The notes beneath the pieces were generated by a model that was given only the letters and a program-made list of their open reading frames with translations, was not told the DNA's origin and searched no databases. Positions 15,375-23,546 of a DNA stretch of 41,338 bases are shown here, in pieces. The translations under genes and the position numbers were made by a program. Each line of letters starts with the position of its first letter. Positions within the stretch are counted from its first letter, which is position 1. This DNA comes from Oscillospiraceae bacterium (GTDB taxonomy: Bacteria > Bacillota > Clostridia > Oscillospirales > Acutalibacteraceae). The stretch lies in assembly GCA_015066635.1 (NCBI GenBank), contig SVOA01000012.1, positions 1 through 41,338 on the forward strand. Direction: 5' to 3'.

Positions 15375-18098
15375 TTATACTCCGAAGAATTTCTCGAAGA
15401 ACGATTGAAGCTTTTCGATAACCGTTTCCTTCTTTTCTTCACGGTCACCGCCGCCGAAGCGTGAAATCTTAGGCATGATTCTGTCGATATCCGTTCCGGT
15501 GGTTTTAACAGCACCGTCTCTGAATGCACCTTCGATGTACTTCCTTGTTTCGGCTTCGTTAAGGTTTTCTTCTTTGATGATTCTCTGAAGTTCTTCTTCC
15601 TTTTTCTCAACAACGAATGAACGCCATTCTGTCAGAACGTCGTCAACATCATTGATACCGGCAATAAAGTTCTCGATAAGGTCCTTCTTGCTGCGGAGTT
15701 CAGGGCTTGCATCAACGGCCTTGCGGATGGAAATAAGAACTTCCTTATCGCTGCAATGCGAATCGTGATATTTAGCAACCAGCAGAAGGATATAGTCAAT
15801 ATTAACCTCAATCTGCTTAATGAGCTCAACCTCAAATACGATGTCATCATTGACATCTTCAAGCTGGCCCTTCTTACGCTTTTCTTTCCATTCATCACGA
15901 AGGTCCTGATACTTGGACAGATAATCCTGAAGGTCTCTTTCCGAGAACAAATCTTTACCTTCGAATTCGTCGAAGCTTATAAGTACATTACGAAGGCGGA
16001 GAATAGCACCGAACTGCGAAATGAAGTCTTTCTGATTCTGCTCGCCGATAATCTGCGGAATATCAACGGGGAACTTCTCAATAAAAGCCTCAACCATATT
16101 AACATATCCGACTTCAGACTTATCGTTTAAATCTTTGGCTTCGTAGCCGTAATAGTAATCGTTGAAGCTCTTGAGAACAACGATACCGCCTGCTTCTTTG
16201 TCGCCGAACAGCGAAATCGCATCATCAACACGCTTCTGGAGATTTCTGAAGCAAACAATATTACCGAAAGTCTTTATGGAATTCAGAATTCTGTTCGTTC
16301 TTGAGAACGCCTGAATCAAGCCGTGCATCTTGAGGTTTTTGTCAACCCACAAGGTGTTAAGCGTTGTCGCATCAAAGCCGGTCAGGAACATATTGACAAC
16401 TATAAGCATATCAAGCTCCTTGTTCTTCATACGAAGCGATACATCTTTATAGTAATTTTGGAACCTGTCGCCGTCAGTGCTGTAAGATGTCTTAAACATC
16501 TTGTTATAGTCCTGAATTGCTTCTTCGAGGAAATCTCTTGATGTCTTATCAAGAGCACTTGTATCCTCGGGATTCTCCTCGTCGATTATGCCGTCTGCCT
16601 CTTCTTCATTGGCGGCATAGCTATAAATGACAGCAATCTTCAACGCCTTTTCAGGATTGGCTGCCATCTGCTTTTTGAATTCTTCATAATACAGCTTTGC
16701 TGCAGGCACAGATGAAACTGCAAAGATTGAGTTAAAGCCGTTTATGCGTTGCTTTTCACGGATTTCCTGTACCTTGTTTTTACCGCTTGCAACATCGGAA
16801 ATATTCTGCAAAGCGTTGAATGTAAAGGTCTGATTATTGCGATAAGTTTTCTGGTCGAAATGGTTGAGAATATATTCCGTAATAAGCTCAATGCGCTTTG
16901 GAGCGAGAAATGCTTTTTCACGGTCAATATCCCATACCTGCTCGTCAATAATTTCCTCATCCATTTCCATTGTCTTGATGTAATCGACACGGAACGGCAG
17001 AACATTGTGGTCATTGATAGCGTCAACGATTGTGTATGAATGCAGCTGCTGACCGAAGGTCTGTTCGGTCGTGAAGAAGTGCGGATTCTTAACATGTCCC
17101 GCATTTGCCGAGAATATCGGCGTGCCGGTGAATCCGAACAGGTGGTATTTTTTGAAGTTCTTAACAATAGCCGTATGCATATCGCCGAACTGCGAACGGT
17201 GGCACTCATCGAATATAATTACGATGTGCTTGTTAAACACTTCATGTCCCTTGTTACCGTTAACAAAGGTTGAGAGCTTTTGAATTGTTGTAATAATTAT
17301 ATGGCAGTTATCGTCTTCAAGCTGCTTTTTGAGAATAGCCGTTGAGGTGTTGCTGTTGGCGGCACCTTTCTCGAAACGGTCATATTCCTTCATTGTCTGG
17401 TAGTCAAGGTCCTTACGGTCAACGACAAAAAGCACCTTGTCAATATACGGCAGAGCTGAAGCCAGACGGGCAGTTTTAAAGGATGTCAGCGTCTTGCCCG
17501 AGCCGGTAGTATGCCAGATATATCCGCCGCCCTGAACGGTGCCGTACTGCTTGTAGTTATTGGCGATTTCAATTTTGTTAAGTATTCTTTCAGTAGCAAC
17601 AATCTGATACGGGCGCATAACGAGCAGAAGATTTTCCGCCGTTAATACGCAGTATTTTGTAAGTATATTGAGAATAGTGTGCTTCGCAAAGAAAGTCCTT
17701 GTAAAATCAACAAGGTCGGGAATAATCTTGTTGTTTGCATCTGCCCAGAAAGAAGTAAATTCAAAGCTGTTGGATGTCTTTGATTTCTTCGCTTTCGCAC
17801 CCGTCATATCCTTGATATGATTGAAACGGGTGGTGTTGCTGTAATATTTCGTATTTGTGCCGTTTGATATAACGAAAATCTGAACATATTCGAACAAGCC
17901 CGCAGATGCCCAGAAGCTGTCACGCTGATAGCGTTCAATCTGGTTAAATGCTTCTTTAATTGCAACGCCTCTACGCTTTAATTCAATATGCACAAGCGGA
18001 AGTCCGTTGACAAGGATTGTTACATCATAACGGGTTTTGTGAGTGCCTTCATCTTCTTTATACTGATTTATCACCTGAAGGGTATACTTTCCTGTTCT
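15375..18098 (-). pseudogene. hsdR: Type I restriction enzyme R subunit, 5'-truncated
   Basis: HsdR translocates DNA with ATP and cuts it. The frame begins abruptly at GKYTLQVINQYKED; the first available start is a GTG at 18074 giving 899 residues, whereas HsdR is usually 1000-1100, so roughly 100-150 N-terminal residues are missing. Remaining parts (numbered from the GTG) are the nuclease motif D17...E31-x-K33 (YDVTILVNGLPLVHIELK), Walker A HTTGSGKTLTS (188-198), DECH (289-292), FGFTGTP, the second RecA lobe (QAFSRTNRI) and an intact C-terminal helical domain. The fragment continues directly from an hsdS remnant in another frame, so a deletion has joined them. No hsdM is present. The reading frame stays open for 2.7 kb, so decay is recent or the product is retained. 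Confidence 0.85.
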
Positions 18099-18370
18099 TT
18101 AATGGGAGGAACGGGAATAACAAGTTGTTCAATTGCTGTTCTCGGTAAGCGTGGGATACTTGATTTTCTTACCTGAGATAATATTTTAGATTGTTGAGAC
18201 ATTAAGACAAAGTACAAATATCTGTTGTTAAGGTCAGGCGGACAATCGAAAGTATAACAATCATCAGCTGCCCAAAAGTCAATATAACTATATCCGATTT
18301 CTCCTGCAGCACCGGCACCTATAACATAGGCGGTATTATCCTTTCTGTTACTATAATATTTTAAGATTTT
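18071..18370 (-). pseudogene. hsdS: Type I restriction specificity subunit remnant (hsdS)
   Basis: About 100 residues of one target-recognition domain: YSNRKDNTAYVIGAGAAGEIGY, then FWAADDCYTF, LNNRYLYFVLMSQQ, and the terminal signature SSIPRLPRTAIEQLVIPVPPIKEQ. The N-terminal part is missing exactly where the right inverted end begins. After PPIKEQ the frame runs into a TGA at 18071 while the hsdR sequence continues in another frame, so the conserved helical spacer, any second recognition domain and the hsdR N-terminus are deleted. It cannot form a working specificity subunit (a full HsdS is about 400 residues). Confidence 0.8.
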
Positions 18371-18371
18371 G

Positions 18372-18512
18372 AACACCAAAAAGCACCACCAAATATTTAG
18401 GCAAAAAAAATAATTGGCGTTAATTTCTAACACCAATTATTTGTAAAAATCAAAGTATTAAAATTTCCTTAACTCCAAATTAATCCACTTACCCGTTTTA
18501 CTCAGCTCTTTT
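18372..18512 (-). repeat. Right inverted end with iterated motifs
   Basis: On the minus strand, AAAGAGCTGAGTAAAACGGG opens the block at 18512. Motif-like copies start near 18488 (TGGATTAATTTGGAGTT), 18445 (ending TTGGTGTT) and 18402 (TTTGGTGGT), i.e. 43-base steps; a further TTTTTGGTGTT lies at 18372-18382. The hsdS remnant begins right at the inner edge. Confidence 0.8.
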
Positions 18513-18521
18513 TATTTTTAT

Positions 18522-18564
18522 AATAAAAAAATATCCGTCCCGTTTAACCGTGGGACGGATATTT
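18522..18564 (-). terminator. Terminator of the ara operon
   Basis: The 13-bp stem AAATATCCGTCCC/GGGACGGATATTT (18529-18541 with 18552-18564) is followed by a T7 run on the minus strand. It is just downstream of araD and just outside the right inverted end. Confidence 0.92.
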
Positions 18565-18575
18565 ACCTTATTGCT

Positions 18576-19280
18576 TTATTTTTGACCGTAATAGGCGTTT
18601 TTACCGTGCTTACGCTGATAGTGCTTGTCAAGGAGATAGTCCTCAATTCCGGGCTGTTTTTTGCCGTGTTCCGCGATTTGCTCGGTACGGTATGCCATCT
18701 TTGCAACCTCTTCGAGTATAAGGGCATTTTCAACTGCTTTTTCGGCGCTTTTGCCCCAGCAGAAAGGACCGTGTCTGTGGATAAGCACAGCAGGGCAGTC
18801 TGACGGGTTTATTCTGTTATTATTGAAGCATTCCACGATAACTTTGCCCGTGTTAAGCTCATAGTCGGTTGCCACTTCGTCTTTTGTAAGTCCTCTTGTG
18901 CAGGGAATTGCACGGTTGGCAAAGTCTGCGTGAGTTGTGCCGTATGCCTTAATTTCCCTGCCTGCCTGTGCAAAGCTTGTTGCCCACGGGGAATGTGTAT
19001 GCACAACTGCCTTTATGTCCTTAAACTGACGGTAAAGCTCCAAATGTGTCGGGGTGTCGGAGGAGGGGTTGAGCTTTCCCTCGACAACGTTGCCGTCAAG
19101 GTCAACAACAACCATATCCTCAGCCTTCATTGTGTCGTACGATACTCCCGAGGGCTTTATTACGAACAGACCCGATTCACGGTCTATTGCAGATACATTG
19201 CCCCATGTAAGTACAACGAGCCCGTATTCCTTAAGCAGAAGATTTGCTCTGAACACTTCCTGCTTTAACTGTTCAAGCAT
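18576..19280 (-). CDS. araD: L-ribulose-5-phosphate 4-epimerase
   Basis: Converts L-ribulose 5-phosphate to D-xylulose 5-phosphate, the last step of L-arabinose entry into the pentose phosphate pathway. 234 residues, class II aldolase/epimerase fold: [23 protein letters not shown] near the N-terminus binds the phosphate, and the zinc ligands sit in [15 protein letters not shown] and [10 protein letters not shown]. The ATG at 19280 is chosen because GGAGG lies 9 bases upstream, inside the end of araA; the ATG shares one base with the araA TAA, so the two are coupled. A TTG start 15 bases earlier lacks its own binding site. No ribulokinase (araB) is in the window. Confidence 0.94.
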   Translation of the reverse strand: MLEQLKQEVFRANLLLKEYGLVVLTWGNVSAIDRESGLFVIKPSGVSYDTMKAEDMVVVDLDGNVVEGKLNPSSDTPTHLELYRQFKDIKAVVHTHSPWATSFAQAGREIKAYGTTHADFANRAIPCTRGLTKDEVATDYELNTGKVIVECFNNNRINPSDCPAVLIHRHGPFCWGKSAEKAVENALILEEVAKMAYRTEQIAEHGKKQPGIEDYLLDKHYQRKHGKNAYYGQK

Positions 19281-20749
19281 TATTTGTTCCTCCAAATCAC
19301 ATCATTATATTCAAGTTCTTTACGGAATTCGTTAATCTTTGTGTCTTTGTTTATATGGACGAATTCAATTCCCATTATTTCTGCAAAATCACGCATATGC
19401 TCGGCGGTAAGGTCGTACGAAAGCACGGAATGATGAGCGCCGCCTGCATATATCCATGCAGTTGCCGAGGTTTTAAGGTCGGGCATCGGTTTCCACAGAA
19501 CACCCGCAACGGGTAATTTAGGCATATCGTTTATCTGCTCCTGACACTCGATGTCATTGACTATCATCCTGAAACGGTCGCCCATATCAATAAGCGAAAC
19601 GACAATAGCGGGACCTTTCTTTGCCTTGAATACCGCTCTTGCAGGATCCTCTCTGTCGCCTATGCCGAGGGGATGTACCTGAATTTTCGGCTTTTCCGAG
19701 GCGAGCGAAGGACATACCTCAAGCATATGAGCACCGAGTATCATTTCGTTGCCCTTTTCAAGATGGTAGGTGTAGTCCTCCATAAATGCGGTGCCTTTGC
19801 CGATTCCCTGTGCCATAACCTTCATAATTCTTGTCATGGCGGCAACCTTCCAGTCGCCCTCTGCGCCGAAACCGTAGCCCTTCAGCATCAAGTCCTGTGA
19901 GGCAAGTCCGGGAAGCTGGCGAAGTCCCTGCAAATCTTCAAAATTGGTATGGAAGGCCTTGAAATTGCCTCTGTCAAGGAATTTTCTGAGCGCAACTTCT
20001 TCTCGTGCCTGATAGCGTACTGCTTCGGTGTTATCGGTGTCCATTATGTAGTTTTCTTTATATTCAGACATTTGTGCGTCGATTTCAGCTTCGCTTACCG
20101 CCTCAACCTCGCGGATAATATCGCCTACGCCGTAGTGGTCAACTGACCAGCCTAATTTGATAAGAGCTTCAACCTTGTCGCCTTCGGTAACGGCAACGTT
20201 GCGCATATTGTCCGAGATGCGCAGTACGCGAAGCTGTCTTGATTCCTTTGCGCCGACAGCAGCGCGCATCCATACGCCGATTTCGGAGGTAAACTCCGCA
20301 TCCTTCCAGTAACCTGCGATAACCTTACGGTTAAGACGTAGTCTTGCCGCAATATAACCGTGCTCGCGGTCGCCGTGCGCAGACTGGTTAAGATTCATAA
20401 AGTCCATATCTATTTCATCCCACGGAATTTCGCGGTTGTACTGAGTGTTGAGATGAAGATACGGCTTACGCAGCGCGGTAAGTCCCTTAACCCACATTTT
20501 GGAAGGGGAGAAGGTATGCATCCATGTAATGACGCCTGCGCAGTTATCGTCATTGTTCGCCTCGTTCATTATCGAGTAAATTTCCTCGCTTGTCTTGACG
20601 CAGGGAAACCATTTGACCGTGCAGGGAATATTGCTGTCGGCATTGAAACCGTCAACCATTTCCTTAGAGTGTCTGTCAATTTCGACAAGAGTTTCCTCGC
20701 CGTAAAGGAACTGTGAACCTACTACAAAATAAAAAACATTTTCTTTCAT
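19280..20749 (-). CDS. araA: L-arabinose isomerase
   Basis: Manganese-dependent isomerisation of L-arabinose to L-ribulose in the cytoplasm. 489 residues, close to the usual 490-500. Characteristic stretches are [15 protein letters not shown] (about 75-90), [61 protein letters not shown] and the C-terminal [14 protein letters not shown], which together hold the Glu and His metal ligands. The ATG at 20749 is preceded by AAAGGCGG. First gene of araA-araD. A palindrome overlapping its predicted promoter suggests repression by a LacI/GntR-type regulator, but no regulator gene is nearby. Confidence 0.96.
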   Translation of the reverse strand: MKENVFYFVVGSQFLYGEETLVEIDRHSKEMVDGFNADSNIPCTVKWFPCVKTSEEIYSIMNEANNDDNCAGVITWMHTFSPSKMWVKGLTALRKPYLHLNTQYNREIPWDEIDMDFMNLNQSAHGDREHGYIAARLRLNRKVIAGYWKDAEFTSEIGVWMRAAVGAKESRQLRVLRISDNMRNVAVTEGDKVEALIKLGWSVDHYGVGDIIREVEAVSEAEIDAQMSEYKENYIMDTDNTEAVRYQAREEVALRKFLDRGNFKAFHTNFEDLQGLRQLPGLASQDLMLKGYGFGAEGDWKVAAMTRIMKVMAQGIGKGTAFMEDYTYHLEKGNEMILGAHMLEVCPSLASEKPKIQVHPLGIGDREDPARAVFKAKKGPAIVVSLIDMGDRFRMIVNDIECQEQINDMPKLPVAGVLWKPMPDLKTSATAWIYAGGAHHSVLSYDLTAEHMRDFAEIMGIEFVHINKDTKINEFRKELEYNDVIWRNK

Positions 20750-20774
20750 GTCTATACCGCCTTTATAAATTGTT

Positions 20775-20794
20775 ATGTAATTATAATATTACAT
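20775..20794. promoter_or_regulatory. Operator-like inverted repeat at the araA promoter
   Basis: ATGTAAT, 6 bases, ATTACAT: a perfect 7-bp inverted repeat that covers the predicted -10 element and ends 25 bases before the araA start. A candidate operator for an arabinose-responsive repressor; no sequence match to a known box is claimed. Confidence 0.45.
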
Positions 20795-20811
20795 TTAAAA
20801 GGAATTTTCAA
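20783..20811 (-). promoter_or_regulatory. Predicted promoter of araA-araD
   Basis: TTGAAA, 17 bases, TATTAT on the minus strand, about 33 bases before the araA ATG. Confidence 0.5.
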
Positions 20812-20845
20812 TATAAAAAATACAGCCCTCCTGCGAGAGCTGTAT
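20810..20845 (-). terminator. Terminator after the small membrane-protein gene
   Basis: ATACAGC-CTC pairs with GAG-GCTGTAT around CTGC, with one bulged or mismatched base on each side, then TTTTTTA on the minus strand. Almost identical to the hairpin at 21442-21467. Confidence 0.8.
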
Positions 20846-20852
20846 GATAGTT

Positions 20853-20978
20853 TTAACTTAGAGGTTTTGCATTGATTATTATTAAAGTCTGACCGGGATT
20901 GATTTCATCGGGGATAATTGAGGATATCTTTTCGGAATGCTTTTTTTCTATCATCTCTTTTATAGCTGTACCGTTATT
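20853..20978 (-). other. In-frame coding-like extension beyond the stop of the 142-residue gene
   Basis: After the TAA at 20979-20981 the same frame stays open for 41 more codons (NNGTAIKEMIEKKHSEKISS and on to a TAA at 20853-20855) and ends just before the terminator hairpin. Charged and hydrophobic residues alternate as in real protein. Either the gene carries a nonsense mutation and once encoded about 184 residues, or there is stop-codon read-through, or the similarity to coding sequence is chance. Confidence 0.45.
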
Positions 20979-21407
20979 TTATCCGTGTATGGCAGATAGA
21001 TATACAACATCTTTATTACAAGCTTTTATAAGCCTGTTATACAAACTTCCTGCCTGACTGACTGTAAGATTATGAAAATCAACGGTTATTGAAATGCGAT
21101 CGTCAAATTCACCGATGTTTTGAATCCTTATTCTTTCTTCCTGACGAAGAAGGATATTAAGATTTTTGACGTAATTAGAATAAAATCGGTTTTGAGTACC
21201 GAGGTATCCTGTGAGAATATAGCGCTTGTTTCTGACTTCATCAGCTGTATAACCGAGCGAAGTTGTTTGTCTTTTTCTGTTCTGAGTAGACTTAGCTTTT
21301 TTATAAGAATCAGTATTACTTTTCTTTTCCTTAAAAACCAGTAATATAAAGATTGTTGCAACAATCAAAACTGAGAAAAGAATTATCAAAATTGTCTGAG
21401 TTGTCAA
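20979..21407 (-). CDS. Small single-pass membrane protein of unknown function
   Basis: 142 residues. One N-terminal membrane helix (about 4-26, TILIILFSVLIVATIFILLVF) is followed by a basic, low-complexity linker (27-55) and a soluble domain (56-142, YTADEVRNKRYILTGYLGTQNRFYSNYVKNLNILLRQEERI...). No family recognised. The only usable start is a TTG at 21407 with GGGAAGG 7 bases upstream; the frame is closed by TGA just before. The stop at 20979 is followed by 41 open codons in the same frame, so the protein may be truncated. It follows rpsI on the same strand, separated by a terminator-like hairpin. Confidence 0.6.
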   Translation of the reverse strand: MTTQTILIILFSVLIVATIFILLVFKEKKSNTDSYKKAKSTQNRKRQTTSLGYTADEVRNKRYILTGYLGTQNRFYSNYVKNLNILLRQEERIRIQNIGEFDDRISITVDFHNLTVSQAGSLYNRLIKACNKDVVYLSAIHG

Positions 21408-21431
21408 AGCAGAACCTTCCCTTCATATTGT

Positions 21432-21467
21432 TGAAGAAATAATACAGCCCTCTTTCGAGAGCTGTAT
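21432..21467 (-). terminator. Terminator of rplM-rpsI
   Basis: ATACAGC-CTC/GAG-GCTGTAT hairpin (21442-21467) around TTTC, followed on the minus strand by TATTTCTTC. 17 bases after the rpsI stop; nearly the same stem as at 20820-20845. Confidence 0.75.
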
Positions 21468-21483
21468 GCATTGGATAATGAAA

Positions 21484-21882
21484 TTATCTCTTTGAGAACT
21501 GAGGTGCACGGCGTGCGCCTTTGAGTCCGTATTTCTTTCTTTCCTTCATTCTCGGGTCTCTTGTTAAGAATCCTGCCTTCTTGAGCTGAACACGAAGGTT
21601 CTCATCATAGAGAAGGAGAGCTCTTGAGAGGCCGTGACGGATAGCGCCTGCCTGACCTGTAACTCCGCCGCCTGCAACTGTGCAGACGATGTCGAACTTG
21701 TCTGTAAGTCCTGTAAGAGTGAGAGGCTGACGTACAACGAGCTTTAATGTCTCAAGACCGAAATAATCGTCAATATCTCTGCCGTTGATTGTGATTTTGC
21801 CCGAACCGGCATAAACACGAACACGCGCTACTGATTTCTTTCTTCTGCCTGTACCGTAAAAATAAGGTGTTGTTTCGTACAT
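21484..21882 (-). CDS. rpsI: 30S ribosomal protein S9
   Basis: 132 residues; binds 16S rRNA in the head of the small subunit, with its C-terminal tail reaching the P-site tRNA. Diagnostic features are the early [27 protein letters not shown], the central [20 protein letters not shown] and the invariant end [17 protein letters not shown]. Second gene of the classic rplM-rpsI operon, 18 bases after rplM. Confidence 0.98.
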   Translation of the reverse strand: MYETTPYFYGTGRRKKSVARVRVYAGSGKITINGRDIDDYFGLETLKLVVRQPLTLTGLTDKFDIVCTVAGGGVTGQAGAIRHGLSRALLLYDENLRVQLKKAGFLTRDPRMKERKKYGLKGARRAPQFSKR

Positions 21883-21900
21883 TTAATCTGCCTCCCTTTC

Positions 21901-22329
21901 TTAAAATTCTCTTACCTTAGGCTGCTGTGCCGCATGCGGATGGTCGGGACCTGCATAGACGTGAAGTCTTGTAAGAGATTTTGCTCCGATTGAGTTTGAG
22001 GGGAGCATACCCTTAACTGCCTTTGTCATAACGAACTCGGGCTTCTCAGCCATAAGAGTCTTGTACTTGATCTCTTTCAGGTTTCCGATGTAGCCTGTGT
22101 GATGGTAATACATTTTCTTCTCAAGCTTGTTGCCTGTAAGAACGATTTTTTCGCAGTTAGTGATAATTACGAAGTCGCCGCAGTCAGCGTGAGGTGTAAA
22201 GGTGGGTTTATGTTTACCGCGCAGAAGTGTAGCAGCTTCAACAGCAACGCTGCCGAGAGTCTTGCCCTCTGCGTCAATAACATACCAGTCACGGCTGATG
22301 TCTGAGGCCTTAGGCATATAAGTTGACAT
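21901..22329 (-). CDS. rplM: 50S ribosomal protein L13
   Basis: 142 residues, typical length; early-assembling 23S rRNA binding protein. Recognisable parts are RDWYVIDAEGKTLGSVAVEAATLLRGKHKPTFTPHADCGDFVIITNC near the N-terminus and KGMLPSNSIGAKSLTRLHVYAGPDHPHAAQQP near the end. The ATG at 22329 follows GGAGG; an upstream start 45 bases earlier was rejected because it would precede this binding site. A sigma-A promoter at 22365-22393 leaves a short leader, so there is no room for the structured L13 leader known in Bacillus. Confidence 0.98.
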   Translation of the reverse strand: MSTYMPKASDISRDWYVIDAEGKTLGSVAVEAATLLRGKHKPTFTPHADCGDFVIITNCEKIVLTGNKLEKKMYYHHTGYIGNLKEIKYKTLMAEKPEFVMTKAVKGMLPSNSIGAKSLTRLHVYAGPDHPHAAQQPKVREF

Positions 22330-22364
22330 AACTTTACCTCCAAATAATTTTTTGATGCTCCAAT

Positions 22365-22393
22365 ATATTACCACCCGAAAAACTCAAAGTCAA
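22365..22393 (-). promoter_or_regulatory. Sigma-A promoter of rplM-rpsI
   Basis: TTGACT, 17 bases, TAATAT on the minus strand, about 28 bases from the likely start site to the rplM ATG. Confidence 0.75.
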
Positions 22394-22499
22394 CAATTAT
22401 TTTTAAATTTTTAACCGTCAACGGTCAAATCTCGCGTTTTCTCTGTTTTTCTCACGAATTCATATAATTTACTTATTTATTATTTTTGCAAAAAACGCA

Positions 22500-22536
22500 G
22501 AAAAACACCCGACAGACAGAGGATTTGTCTGTCGGG
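22500..22536 (-). terminator. Terminator of the alpha/beta hydrolase gene
   Basis: The perfect 11-bp stem CCCGACAGACA/TGTCTGTCGGG (22508-22518 with 22526-22536) is followed by TGTTTTT on the minus strand, 5 bases after the stop. Confidence 0.9.
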
Positions 22537-22541
22537 ATATG

Positions 22542-23429
22542 TTATTTGTTTGCCGTAAGGTATTTAAGCATATCGTTATTAACCTCTGCCGAAACCGGTG
22601 CAAACGGGTCGGTAATGCAGAAAACGTGCATAAGCTTCTTGTCGGGAAGGTATTTTAACTTGCACTTGACTCCCGCGTCCTCAAGGTCCTCATACGCCTT
22701 GAAGGTTGCCTTTCTTGCAGGCATATCGCCGCCGCAGGTAATGAGATAGGTAGGGGGCATTGAACTCTCCTTTAACGCTCTGTCAAGGTTGACATATGCG
22801 GCGTACTTTTTGTTTTTATAGTCCCTGCCGAGCATCTGACGGGTGTAAATTCCCGTAAAATCGGACGGGTCCATGTAACATACGGGGCAGGTCAGCGCAA
22901 CGCCTCTGATATTCAAGTCGGGCGAGACCGTGCCGAAAACCTCGCGAAGCTGCTCCGAATTATTTAGCATAGTCGTAAACGCCGCAAGGAAACCGCCTGC
23001 GGAATCTCCCGTAACGTATAATTCCTTTAAGTCGCCGTTATACTTTTTTGCGTTCTTCTTTATCCACTCAAAGGAGTGCATACAGTCCTGAAGCTGCTCA
23101 GCAATATCGCAGTCGGGGACAAGGCGGTAGTTGATGCTGAAAACAACATAACCCTTGTCGGCGAGCGTCATATTGTAGTACTGATTTATTCTCTTTGTGC
23201 CGTACATCCAGCCGCCGCCGTGAATATCTATAATTACGGGCAGAACTTCGGTATTGCCCCTGGGTGCATAAACATCAAGCAGGTGCTCCCATCTGCCGTC
23301 ATCAATATACGGGATATCGGCAAAGACCTCGACGTTTTCGGGAGGCGTCTGAGAGTTGATTCGCTTTTCGTCGTTACCCCCGACGCACACATCCCAGTAT
23401 TTTTTGAATAAAGGCATTAAGTTAATCAT
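22542..23429 (-). CDS. Alpha/beta-hydrolase (HSL/carboxylesterase-like)
   Basis: 295 residues, no signal peptide, so probably cytoplasmic. The hormone-sensitive-lipase-type oxyanion motif HGGGW is at 70-74 and the nucleophile elbow GDSAGG has Ser143. An acidic residue in CGGDMP and a His in KLMHVF near the C-terminus complete a plausible triad. Such enzymes hydrolyse short-chain esters or deacetylate sugars; the substrate cannot be told. The ATG at 23429 has GGGGGTGG upstream. Monocistronic, with its own promoter and terminator, divergent from a TtcA-like gene. Confidence 0.85.
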   Translation of the reverse strand: MINLMPLFKKYWDVCVGGNDEKRINSQTPPENVEVFADIPYIDDGRWEHLLDVYAPRGNTEVLPVIIDIHGGGWMYGTKRINQYYNMTLADKGYVVFSINYRLVPDCDIAEQLQDCMHSFEWIKKNAKKYNGDLKELYVTGDSAGGFLAAFTTMLNNSEQLREVFGTVSPDLNIRGVALTCPVCYMDPSDFTGIYTRQMLGRDYKNKKYAAYVNLDRALKESSMPPTYLITCGGDMPARKATFKAYEDLEDAGVKCKLKYLPDKKLMHVFCITDPFAPVSAEVNNDMLKYLTANK

Positions 23430-23457
23430 TTTGCCACCCCCAAAACTTTATAATTTA

Positions 23458-23486
23458 ATTATATATTCAAAATCATTTATTGTAAA
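23458..23486 (-). promoter_or_regulatory. Predicted promoter of the hydrolase gene
   Basis: TTTACA, 17 bases, TATAAT on the minus strand, upstream of the ATG at 23429. Confidence 0.7.
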
Positions 23487-23498
23487 GAAAATTATAAG

Positions 23499-23527
23499 TT
23501 TACATTGTAAGGAATTTAAGGTAAAAT
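23499..23527 (+). promoter_or_regulatory. Predicted promoter of the TtcA-like gene
   Basis: TTTACA, 17 bases, TAAAAT; back to back with the hydrolase promoter and 20 bases upstream of the ATG at 23547. Confidence 0.65.
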
Positions 23528-23546
23528 AAACCTCGGAGGACGTAAT

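Larger units (their letters stand above)
15138..18512. mobile_element. Candidate 3.4-kb element with iterated inverted ends carrying a truncated type I restriction locus
   Basis: Both ends start with AAAGAGCTGAGT, share ACGGGTAAGTGGAT and TTTGGAGTT, and match at about 34 of 40 positions in inverted orientation. Each end then carries two further copies of a 17-bp motif at about 41-45 bp steps. The only contents are hsdS and hsdR fragments; no transposase, integrase or hsdM is present. It sits between the dockerin gene and the araD terminator. A clear target duplication could not be found because the flanks are A/T runs. Tn7- or Mu-type elements have comparable arrays of transposase sites at their ends, but no TGT...ACA terminus is seen. 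Alternatives: a pair of dispersed intergenic repeats, or gene-conversion scars. Confidence 0.45.

Noticed and set aside
15138-18512. Invertible hsdS switch (phase-variable restriction)
   Set aside because: No recombinase gene, no second hsdS gene or recognition domain, and the inverted repeats lie outside both genes rather than inside hsdS.
22330-22400. L13 leader RNA upstream of rplM
   Set aside because: The promoter at 22365-22393 leaves only about 28 bases of leader with no hairpin.
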